NCBI GenBank assembly: GCA_022425745.1 | Contig: JAKMEW010000548.1 | Coordinates: 1 to 33,522 of the forward strand | Reading direction: 5' to 3' | Origin: Rubripirellula sp. | Lineage (GTDB): Bacteria; Planctomycetota; Planctomycetia; Pirellulales; Pirellulaceae | Length of the DNA stretch: 33,522 nt | Shown here: positions 17,251-23,771 of the stretch, in pieces | How the letters are laid out: each line of letters starts with the position of its first letter | How positions within the stretch are numbered: the stretch's first letter is position 1 | The notes under the pieces: model-generated | The model's input: the letters and a program-made list of their open reading frames with translations, nothing else | What the model was told of the DNA's origin: nothing | Databases searched by the model: none | Program-made: the position numbers and the translations under genes

Positions 17251-17373
17251 TAGTTGTTGAGAAAACAAATCTGCTTATCACTGCGTATCGCGGGATCTGT
17301 TAAACTCTGCCCGTGCCGCCCCTGATTTTTCAGTGCCTCCGCTGGTTCTGAGAATTGGTGAGCACGTAAACCT

Positions 17374-17405
17374 AGGCGGTATTGGTTTTAAGGGACCGCC
17401 TTTTT
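17374..17405 (+). terminator. Hairpin with T-run upstream of DUF1080 start: attenuator-like or sRNA terminator
   Basis: AGGCGGT and ACCGCCT form a perfect 7-bp stem around a 14-base loop, and the stem runs directly into five T residues. This is the form of an intrinsic terminator on the plus strand, yet it stands 46 bases before the DUF1080 ATG with no upstream plus-strand gene. It could end a short leader or small RNA made from this region, or attenuate the DUF1080 transcript. The large loop weakens it. Confidence 0.45.
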
Positions 17406-17451
17406 GTAAACGTTTTTCCAACGCAATTAATTTTCTCTAAGGATCGACTGT

Positions 17452-18075
17452 ATGCCGACCATCTCCGCTCGAGTTTTGTTTTTCGGTGTATTGATGACGC
17501 TTCTGGTCTCAATCACGAATGCCCAAGAAGAAAAGTGGGTGAGTCTGTTTAATGGAAAAACATTGGATGGATGGGAGAAAATCGGTGGTGACGATAGCCA
17601 CTGGAAAGTTGAGGACGGAGTGATCACGGGGACAGGTAATCCATCGATGCTGGTTTGCACGGAAGGGCCCTACAAGAATTTTCGTTATCGAGCCGAGGTG
17701 AAGATTAACGATGGTGGTAATTCAGGATTGTATTTCCGAACCACCAGGCGTCCCGGTTTCTTGGATGGTTACGAAGCGCAAATCGACAGCACTCATACGG
17801 ATCCTATCAGGACCGGTTCGCTATACGGTTTCTGTCACGTCTATTCTCAGTTGTCCAAGCCCGATACTTGGTTCTCGTATGAAATTGAAGTGCGCGAAGA
17901 CGTATGGAGAGGACGAGAGATGACACGCATCAAAATCACTGTCAACGATCAAGAACTCTACGAGTACATGGACTTTGAAAAAACCTATCCGGCCGGGCAT
18001 TTCGCTTTTCAGCAGCATGATCCCGGGAGTGTGGTTCAGATTCGAAATGTAAAGGTCATGAAGTTGGCAGATTGA
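17452..18075 (+). CDS. Small exported DUF1080 (3-keto-disaccharide hydrolase family) protein
   Basis: A 207-residue single-domain DUF1080 (PF06439) protein. The ATG at 17452 follows an AAGGA sequence at about the right distance and opens a signal peptide ending near ITNAQE. The family pattern is complete: WVSLFNGKTLDGWEKIGG, HWKVEDGVITGTG, FRYRAEVKINDGGNSGLYFR, GYEAQIDS, then GHFAFQQHDPGSVVQIRNVK as the closing strands. Family members act on 3-keto-glycosides or bind glycans in a lectin-like fold. Unlike the DUF1080 protein at 3903 it has no SecDF-like domain. It stands alone: a structured leader lies upstream and a strong intrinsic terminator lies about 40 bases after its stop, so it is probably its own transcription unit. 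Confidence 0.93.
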   Translation: MPTISARVLFFGVLMTLLVSITNAQEEKWVSLFNGKTLDGWEKIGGDDSHWKVEDGVITGTGNPSMLVCTEGPYKNFRYRAEVKINDGGNSGLYFRTTRRPGFLDGYEAQIDSTHTDPIRTGSLYGFCHVYSQLSKPDTWFSYEIEVREDVWRGREMTRIKITVNDQELYEYMDFEKTYPAGHFAFQQHDPGSVVQIRNVKVMKLAD

Positions 18076-18114
18076 TCCTTTGGGGAATCCCTTTGGTGGA
18101 AGATTACGCGATTC

Positions 18115-18156
18115 GGTCGCACTGTTTTGCAACGGTGCGATCGTTTTCTACTTTTG
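18115..18156 (+). terminator. Intrinsic terminator after the small DUF1080 gene
   Basis: GGTCGCACTGTT and AACGGTGCGATC pair over 12 positions, two of them G-U, around a TTGC tetraloop. The stem is followed by GTTTTCTACTTTT. It begins 40 bases after the DUF1080 stop and ends well before the sialidase start, so it separates the two plus-strand genes. Confidence 0.75.
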
Positions 18157-18221
18157 GGACGCCACTGAGTCGATAGCTTTATTTGTTTTGCGGTACAAGA
18201 GAAGGCTTGGAAGGAGTCGTG

Positions 18222-19445
18222 ATGTTAAATCTCCTACGCGGTATCCACTTGCAGATGCAAATGAGTTTTTTGATTGCAGGCCTTTGCTACTGCTTAACAT
18301 CTTCAGGCCTAGGTTTGGCCGCTGAGCCGTTCTTGGAGAAGGTCGACGTATTTCCTGCGGGAATGCGTGGGATCACCTTGTATCGAATCCCCGGAATTGT
18401 TGTGACCACGAAGGGAACGGTGCTCGCATACTGCGAGGCTCGTCGAGATAGTCGTGCTGACTGGGGTGAGATTGAAGTCCATATGCGGCGTTCGGTAGAT
18501 GGTGGGAAAAATTGGCTTCCCGTGCAGCATGTCGCCCATCATGGCCAAAGGATGGAAGGTAATCCGAGGAAAAAAGTTGGCGGTGAACACGAACAAACAG
18601 TCAACAATCCCGTGGCGATCGTTGATCATCATACGGGAGCAATCGAGTTCCTGTATTGCCTTAATTATGCCAAGTGTTTTTCGATTCGCAGCGAGGATGA
18701 CGGCGTCACGTGGAGTGATCCCGTCGAAATCACTGCTACCTTTGAGCGTTTTCGCGATACCTATCCTTGGAAGGTGATCGCCACCGGTCCGGGGCACGGA
18801 ATTCAGTCTGAAAAGGGAAGGCTAATCGTGCCGGTTTGGCTGGCCTACGGAGATGTGGGGGACCATAGCCCGTCATTTTGTGGCACCATTTATAGTGATG
18901 ATCACGGAAAGACTTGGGAGGCCGGTGAGATCACGGTGCCAAATCACGGTGAGTTTCATCATCCCAATGAATCCATGCTAACTGTTGCAGGTAACGGTGA
19001 TGTCATCATGATCACTCGGAGTGTCTCCAAGCCGAATCGCAAGATTATAACAACCAGCCCTACCGGAATTGATTCTTGGGGTTCCCCGCGGTTTCATTCC
19101 CAGTTGCTTGAGCCGGTTTGCATGGCAAGTATTCTGAGTGTTTCGGACCGAGGCGGTGACCGCGATTTATTGTTGTTCACCAACCCGCATCAGGTTGCTG
19201 TTGATAAGGAGGGGCGTGAAGTTCCTGCGGGACGCGGGAAACGTCGGAACCTGTCGATTAAGGTTAGCCAAGACCATGGTGAAACTTGGGGCAGTAATAG
19301 GACGATTGAAGTCGGTCCAAGTGCTTACTCGGATCTTGCACAACTGCCCGATGGAACAATCCTTTGTCTTTACGAAGGAGATCAAACCATTACTTGTGCA
19401 AGGATGAACCTAGCTTGGATAACGGGGAATAGTGGCGGGGAATGA
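18222..19445 (+). CDS. Exported exo-sialidase (GH33/BNR repeat)
   Basis: A 407-residue sialidase-type six-bladed propeller. The ATG at 18222 is preferred over a TTG at 18183 because an AAGGAG Shine-Dalgarno (18211-18216) precedes it by five bases and a signal peptide follows. The catalytic pattern of GH33 is visible: LYRIPGIV with the substrate-binding Arg55, RRDSRADWG (acid/base Asp80 candidate), and SAYSDLAQLPDGTILCLYE with the nucleophile Tyr. Four Asp boxes mark the blades: SVDGGKNW, SEDDGVTW, SDDHGKTW and SQDHGETW. The enzyme would release terminal sialic acid or a related nonulosonic acid from glycans. No sialic acid catabolic genes (nanA, nanE, nanK) are in the window, so the released sugar must be handled elsewhere, or the true substrate differs. 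It sits among sulfatase and DUF1080 genes. Confidence 0.92.
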   Translation: MLNLLRGIHLQMQMSFLIAGLCYCLTSSGLGLAAEPFLEKVDVFPAGMRGITLYRIPGIVVTTKGTVLAYCEARRDSRADWGEIEVHMRRSVDGGKNWLPVQHVAHHGQRMEGNPRKKVGGEHEQTVNNPVAIVDHHTGAIEFLYCLNYAKCFSIRSEDDGVTWSDPVEITATFERFRDTYPWKVIATGPGHGIQSEKGRLIVPVWLAYGDVGDHSPSFCGTIYSDDHGKTWEAGEITVPNHGEFHHPNESMLTVAGNGDVIMITRSVSKPNRKIITTSPTGIDSWGSPRFHSQLLEPVCMASILSVSDRGGDRDLLLFTNPHQVAVDKEGREVPAGRGKRRNLSIKVSQDHGETWGSNRTIEVGPSAYSDLAQLPDGTILCLYEGDQTITCARMNLAWITGNSGGE

Positions 19446-19531
19446 TTGGCTGAATTTAGATCGATTTGCCGTTGGTGTGACGGTGATGTATGAGCGCCTC
19501 CTAAAGCTTTCGATTTGGTGATGGGAACGAG

Positions 19532-21211
19532 ATGTTGAAGTTGCAGATGAGTTGTAGGAAAGGGGAAGTCGAAGACTTTGCCATCAGAAGATGGATGGTC
19601 GTTTGCATGCTGTTATTTTTGATTGCCCAAGTAGTGATTGCCCAAGTAGTGATTGCCCAAGTAGTGGTTGCTCAAGAGCAAGTCGACACTGAGAGTAATG
19701 GATCCGCGGACGTCACTCAGGCGGTGGATCAGTTCATTCGAGAAGGTTTCGATCGTTATGGGGTCAAACCTTCTCCACGATGTGAAGACGACCGTTTTGT
19801 TCGACGGGTTTATTTGGACTTGGCGGGTCGTATACCAACAAGAGGTGAGATGCAGCAGTGGATGGAATCATCACGAGATCGCGTTGAATTGATCGACCAG
19901 TTGTTGCAGAGTGAGGATTTTGTGCGGCACTTTGCAGATCTGTTCGATGCAATCTTGATGGGTCGATCATCGGAAAAGAAGTATCAGGAACGACAAGCTA
20001 ATCATTGGCGTTCTTACCTCGAACGAACGATTCGTGATAACCGATCATGGGCCGAAGTTGTCGAGGAGATTCTACTGGCGCGTCCCGAAGATTCTGACAC
20101 GAAAGGTGCTGTTTGGTTCCTGTACGAACGCAATAACGACTTCCAAAAGATTGCCGAATCGATTGCTCCATCAATATTTGGTGTCAGGATTGAATGTGCC
20201 CAGTGTCATGATCATATGATGGCTGATGAGATAAAGCAGGCACACTACTGGGGGCTGGTGGCTTTTTTTAATCGTGGCAAGAACAGCAAAGATGGTGGTA
20301 ATTTAAGTGTTGAGGAATCGGCGGTTGGTGGTTTTTCTGACTTTGCGGATCTGAGCGGTTCGAGTACTCCGAACTACCTTGCGTTTTTGGAATCGGAAAC
20401 GATCCCCGAGGATCGCCCAGCGGCAGACAGTGAAGAAAAAGATTCCGATGACCTTTATGTGTCACACCCTTCGCCACTGGTAAATCGCGTCCCGAAGTTT
20501 TCGCGTCGTGCAAGGTTCGTACAGGATGTGGTGCGAAATCACCCGAGATTGGCTCAGGCATTTGCCAATCGTGTTTGGGCGATTCTGATGGGGCGTGGGT
20601 TGGTGCACCCGTATGATCAAATGGACAGCATGCATGCACCAAGCCATCCTGACTTGTTGAACTGGTTAGCGACGGATGTGCGTGAATCGAATTACGATTT
20701 GAAACGTTTGGTTCGTGGGATTGTTTTGAGCGATGCTTACCAGCAATCATCGGTGCGGAGGGAGGGGCATGAAGATCCCTCTTCATTCGCTTGGTATCTC
20801 GAGAGGCCGTTAACCGGTGAACAATTTGCTCGATCGGTTGTTGTGTCACTACGGGGCGATGCGGACGCAAGCGAAATGGCGGCGTTTCGACAGCAGTTCC
20901 CACAGGTCCTGCCTTCCGACTTTGTCTCAACGGTCAAAGATGCTTTATTTCTCACCAATGGTGAGTCCTTGGATCGTTTGATCAATTCAAGTCAACAATC
21001 TGGTCATTTGATTCCGCAGTTGCTTGCTGCGGATTCGAGTCAGGGTAAGGTGCAGGTTTTGTTTCAAACGTTGTATTGCCGTGATGCGGATGATGTTGAG
21101 AAGGAGGCCGTTATGAGCTATCTGAGCGAGCACAGCGGCTCACCGGCCGATGCGATGAAGCAGGTGGTGTGGTCGATGCTGTCCAGTGCAGAGTTCCGGT
21201 TGAATCATTAG
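19532..21211 (+). CDS. DUF1549/DUF1553 protein, short form
   Basis: A 559-residue exported protein of the same short architecture as the one at 403. The signal peptide is unusual: MVVCMLLFLIAQ runs into an IAQVV pentapeptide repeated three times and a degenerate fourth, produced by a 15-base DNA repeat. DUF1549 follows (RRVYLDLAGRIPTRGEMQQW) with a CxxCH motif at about residues 222-226 in CAQCHDHMMADEIKQAHYWG. DUF1553 occupies roughly residues 330-559 (FANRVWAILMGRGLVHPYDQ, MHAPSHPDLLNW, IVLSDAYQQSS, RPLTGEQFARSV) and ends SSAEFRLNH, nearly the same tail as the protein at 403. The PSCyt1 domain is absent. The ATG lies 86 bases after the sialidase stop, and the stop is 16 bases before the DUF1501 start. 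It begins the five-gene series to 28353. Confidence 0.93.
   Translation: MLKLQMSCRKGEVEDFAIRRWMVVCMLLFLIAQVVIAQVVIAQVVVAQEQVDTESNGSADVTQAVDQFIREGFDRYGVKPSPRCEDDRFVRRVYLDLAGRIPTRGEMQQWMESSRDRVELIDQLLQSEDFVRHFADLFDAILMGRSSEKKYQERQANHWRSYLERTIRDNRSWAEVVEEILLARPEDSDTKGAVWFLYERNNDFQKIAESIAPSIFGVRIECAQCHDHMMADEIKQAHYWGLVAFFNRGKNSKDGGNLSVEESAVGGFSDFADLSGSSTPNYLAFLESETIPEDRPAADSEEKDSDDLYVSHPSPLVNRVPKFSRRARFVQDVVRNHPRLAQAFANRVWAILMGRGLVHPYDQMDSMHAPSHPDLLNWLATDVRESNYDLKRLVRGIVLSDAYQQSSVRREGHEDPSSFAWYLERPLTGEQFARSVVVSLRGDADASEMAAFRQQFPQVLPSDFVSTVKDALFLTNGESLDRLINSSQQSGHLIPQLLAADSSQGKVQVLFQTLYCRDADDVEKEAVMSYLSEHSGSPADAMKQVVWSMLSSAEFRLNH
19621..19680 (+). repeat. 15-bp tandem repeat inside a signal peptide
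   Basis: GATTGCCCAAGTAGT occurs three times without change, followed by a fourth, diverged copy. It stays in frame and encodes IAQVV units in and after the hydrophobic core of the signal peptide of the DUF1549/DUF1553 protein. Each copy lengthens the membrane-contacting segment and brings another potential signal peptidase site (V-x-A or I-A-Q). The identity of the three units suggests recent expansion or slippage. Confidence 0.9.
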
Positions 21212-21227
21212 GAAGGTGGTTGGCTAC

Positions 21228-22541
21228 ATGAAAAGACGTGGTTGCGGAAGTCCCGAGCACACGATGCATCGCCGATTGTTTCTCGAAGGAACGATGGCGA
21301 GTGCTTCTGCTTCGGTTGCAAGCTTTAGTGGTTTGTTTTCCATTCCGGCTTTTGCCGAGGAGGTGAAGCAGAGTTCAAAGAAGTGTATTTTGCTATGGCT
21401 TTGTGGCGCGCCGAGTCAATTTGAAACTTGGGATCCAAAGCCAGGGACAGAGACTGGTGGGCCGTTCGGCGCGATCTCAACCTCATTGCCCGGAGTTCAA
21501 GTCAGTTCGCTGATGCCGAAGTGCGCGGGGATCATGGATAAGCTTGCCGTGATTCGCAGCATGAATACAGAACCGAGTGAGCATTTTCAGGGTATTGATG
21601 CTTTGACTCGTGGAGACACACCCAGACCGCCCTTCACTCGACCAATTTTAGGGTCGGTTGTTGCGGAGCAATTAGGGCAGTTAGACTCGCCAGTTCCACA
21701 ATTTGTTCTCTTGGATCCTTGCCCTGAAGGAAATGAGTTCAAATCGTTTAAGGCCGGCAATTGGGCGGGATGGCTGGGCGCTGAGTATGGGCCGATACGC
21801 GCTGGGGGTGACTACTCGATTCCGAATCTAAATAAGCTGGCTTCCATTAGCGACCTTGATCACCAAGATCGTGAAACGCTACGAGCTTTCCTTAGTCGTA
21901 AATTCGAGAACGATCAGCGGAGTGAAGCGGCCGGCTCATACAATGCGGCGTTCGAGCGAGTTGGCGGGTTGATGAGTTGTGCTCCGCTCTTCGATTTGAA
22001 TCAATTGCCTGAAAAAGACCGCGATCGCTATGGACGTGGTGCCTTTGCTCAACACGCTCTTCAGGCGAGGCATTTGATCGAGAATGGCTCAACGTTCGTA
22101 ATGGTTGCCAACGGGATGCCCTGGGATAATCATGTTTTCCAGCACGAAATGCATCAGATGCTTGTGCCAGAACTGGATAACGTTCTCTATCAGCTCATTT
22201 CTGATCTGGATGAACGAGGGATGCTGGATGATACGATGGTGATCGCTATGGGGGAATTTGGAAGGACTCCGTGGCTCAATGAAGCTAGAGGGCGAGATCA
22301 TTATCCCAACGCTTGGAGTTTGGCGATGGCTGGCGGAGGGATTCGCGGTGGAGTTGTTTACGGTGCGACGGATACGCTGGGTGTTGAAGTTTCCGAGAAC
22401 CGAATTGATCAGAGAAGTTTATTTTCGACGATCTTCACCGCGTTGGGGATCGATCCGCATCACGAGTATGACCTGCCCGGTTTACCAACCTTTCATCGCG
22501 TCGAGGGAAAGATAGAACCGATAAAGGAGTTGTTGGTATGA
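21228..22541 (+). CDS. DUF1501 family protein, Tat-like signal
   Basis: A 437-residue DUF1501 protein. The ATG at 21228 is preferred to a GTG at 21216 because AAGGTGG ends eight bases before it, the same spacing seen before the DUF1501 gene at 10664. The leader contains a twin Arg (HRRLFLEGTMASASASVASF). The core reads KCILLWLCGAPSQFETWDPKP, TGGPFGAISTSLPGVQVSSL, VIRSMNTEPSEHFQG, then MVIAMGEFGRTPWL, GRDHYPNAWSLAMAGGGIRGG. It belongs to the same subgroup as the truncated protein at 1-387, and both follow a short-form DUF1549 gene. The stop overlaps the next start in an ATGA, so translation of the WD40-like gene is probably coupled. No enzymatic activity is established for the family. Confidence 0.93.
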   Translation: MKRRGCGSPEHTMHRRLFLEGTMASASASVASFSGLFSIPAFAEEVKQSSKKCILLWLCGAPSQFETWDPKPGTETGGPFGAISTSLPGVQVSSLMPKCAGIMDKLAVIRSMNTEPSEHFQGIDALTRGDTPRPPFTRPILGSVVAEQLGQLDSPVPQFVLLDPCPEGNEFKSFKAGNWAGWLGAEYGPIRAGGDYSIPNLNKLASISDLDHQDRETLRAFLSRKFENDQRSEAAGSYNAAFERVGGLMSCAPLFDLNQLPEKDRDRYGRGAFAQHALQARHLIENGSTFVMVANGMPWDNHVFQHEMHQMLVPELDNVLYQLISDLDERGMLDDTMVIAMGEFGRTPWLNEARGRDHYPNAWSLAMAGGGIRGGVVYGATDTLGVEVSENRIDQRSLFSTIFTALGIDPHHEYDLPGLPTFHRVEGKIEPIKELLV

Positions 22542-23632
22542 CACCTATTAGATCGGAGCGGCCTAACCTGAAACGTGTCCGCGAGTTGAAGTTGCCAAGC
22601 GGTGTTCTGTCAGCAGCACTCGCAGATGATCAGAAACGAGTCGCAGTTGCATGTCTCGACGGCGTTTATTTGACGGATCTCGATTCGGGTGACTCAAAGA
22701 AGTTGTATTCGCATGCCAGTTACGTCAGTTCGGTCGAATGGCTTTCGGATGAGTTGGTTATTTCATCCGGATATGATGGTCACATGATCTGGTTTGATGT
22801 GTATCTCGGCGAAGAAGTTCGTCGCGAGAAAGCACATCAGTTCTGGTCATGGGATTTAGCGATCTCAAGTGATCGATCAAAAATAGCAACGGTGACTGGT
22901 CAGTATCTAGCGGGTGGTTACCGCTATGAGCCTGCCGCGGAAACGGAGGCGTCAATTCGCGTTTACGAGGCTGCTTCAGGACAGGTGCTACATGATCTGC
23001 CTCACGTTCCTTCGGTGCAAGCGGTTGCAATCAGCCCTGATGGCCAGTACCTCGCAGCGGGCAATTTGATGGGGGAAGTTAGGGTTTTTGATCTGTTGAG
23101 TGGGGAGATGAGAAGCCAGTGGACCACGAGTGACTTTACGAGTTGGGGAATCATCAAAAGTCATTCATATCTAGGTGGTGTTTTCTCCATTCGCTTCACC
23201 CCTGATGGTAAGTCGCTTCTTTTGGCCGGTATGGGGCCGATGCGAGATCCAATGGCTGGCAACGGTAAGCAGTTGTGGCAGAAGTGGAGTTTTCTCTCGG
23301 ATGAACCCAAGCTTCTCGATCAGACGCACGATGGAGAGTCCGGGGAAGGATTGATGGAGGCGCTTGCCGTGGATTCAAGCTTGCCGTTCTTCTTGATGGG
23401 AGGACGGTTGCGGGGTGGTGATTGGAATGCTGCTTTATTCGATCTGGATCATGGCAAGCGTTTAGCGATCCTGAAAACGGGTTACCGCATTACTGATGCT
23501 CGGTTTTTCCAGCAGGGCGAAATGCTTTTACTTGCTGGTGCGACCGGCCAAGGGAAGCCAAAGAAGGAGGGTGGTTTCCATCCTTTTGGTCGTCTTGAAA
23601 TCTACGAAACGTTTGGCTCAGAAGATGCGTGA
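22538..23632 (+). CDS. Seven-bladed WD40-like beta-propeller protein
   Basis: A 364-residue protein starting inside the stop of the DUF1501 gene (ATGA overlap). Seven propeller repeats can be read, for example VLSAALADDQKRVAVACLDG, YVSSVEWLSDELVISSGYDG, VQAVAISPDGQYLAAGNLMG with VRVFDLLSGE, VFSIRFTPDGKSLLLAGMG, ALAVDSSLPFFLMGG, and ITDARFFQQGEMLLLAGATG. No signal peptide or membrane segment is visible, so it looks cytoplasmic even though its operon partners are exported. WD40-type propellers act as scaffolds; no catalytic residues can be named. WD40 genes after a DUF1549-DUF1501 pair are a known arrangement in planctomycetes. An unseen export route cannot be excluded. Confidence 0.88.
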   Translation: MTPIRSERPNLKRVRELKLPSGVLSAALADDQKRVAVACLDGVYLTDLDSGDSKKLYSHASYVSSVEWLSDELVISSGYDGHMIWFDVYLGEEVRREKAHQFWSWDLAISSDRSKIATVTGQYLAGGYRYEPAAETEASIRVYEAASGQVLHDLPHVPSVQAVAISPDGQYLAAGNLMGEVRVFDLLSGEMRSQWTTSDFTSWGIIKSHSYLGGVFSIRFTPDGKSLLLAGMGPMRDPMAGNGKQLWQKWSFLSDEPKLLDQTHDGESGEGLMEALAVDSSLPFFLMGGRLRGGDWNAALFDLDHGKRLAILKTGYRITDARFFQQGEMLLLAGATGQGKPKKEGGFHPFGRLEIYETFGSEDA

Positions 23633-23704
23633 TTCGTTCATTTAAACCAGAGCATCCTTCACCCACATTCGATGCCCGCTCGTTACACGATGGAAAGTGT
23701 GATG

Positions 23705-23733
23705 TATATTGAGAGAGATTCGACGGTCCGTCG
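23705..23733 (+). promoter_or_regulatory. Possible promoter element and palindrome before the hexaheme gene
   Basis: The 139-base gap before the hexaheme gene contains TATATT (23705-23710), with TTACAC 16 bases upstream as a weak -35, and then the odd palindrome CGACGG-T-CCGTCG (23721-23733), followed by the 8-base palindrome GGTCGACC (23735-23742). A promoter with a downstream operator would fit, letting the heme and propeller genes be controlled apart from the DUF1549-DUF1501-WD40 genes. The -35 match is poor. Confidence 0.3.
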
Positions 23734-23771
23734 CGGTCGACCCGCTTTGAACATGATTTTTTCACATATTT

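Larger units (their letters stand above)
17000..17451. promoter_or_regulatory. 452-bp divergent control region with several symmetry elements
   Basis: No protein-coding gene is apparent between the sulfatase start and the DUF1080 start. The stretch holds a perfect 12-base palindrome near the sulfatase side, a 10-base palindrome TTCGATCGAA (17187-17196) with a direct copy of TTCGATC 19 bases earlier, purine-rich 12-base tandem repeats, and a hairpin followed by five T close to the DUF1080 start. CGTGC (17312-17316) could also pair with GCACG (17362-17366), so the plus-strand transcript may be structured. If the sulfatase started at 17095, the first 95 bases would be coding. Confidence 0.5.

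Noticed and set aside
17086-17268. Possible small minus-strand gene of 60 codons in the divergent region
   Set aside because: There is no ribosome-binding site, family feature or hydrophobic segment, and it overlaps the palindromes and repeats that look regulatory.
19621-19680. Repeat cluster considered as a CRISPR array or mobile element end
   Set aside because: The units are 15 bases, directly adjacent without spacers, in frame, and encode part of a signal peptide.
20268-20930. Minus-strand open frame of 220 codons inside the DUF1549/DUF1553 gene at 19532
   Set aside because: The composition is Pro/His/Arg-rich, typical of an antisense shadow, and the opposite strand encodes conserved domain motifs.
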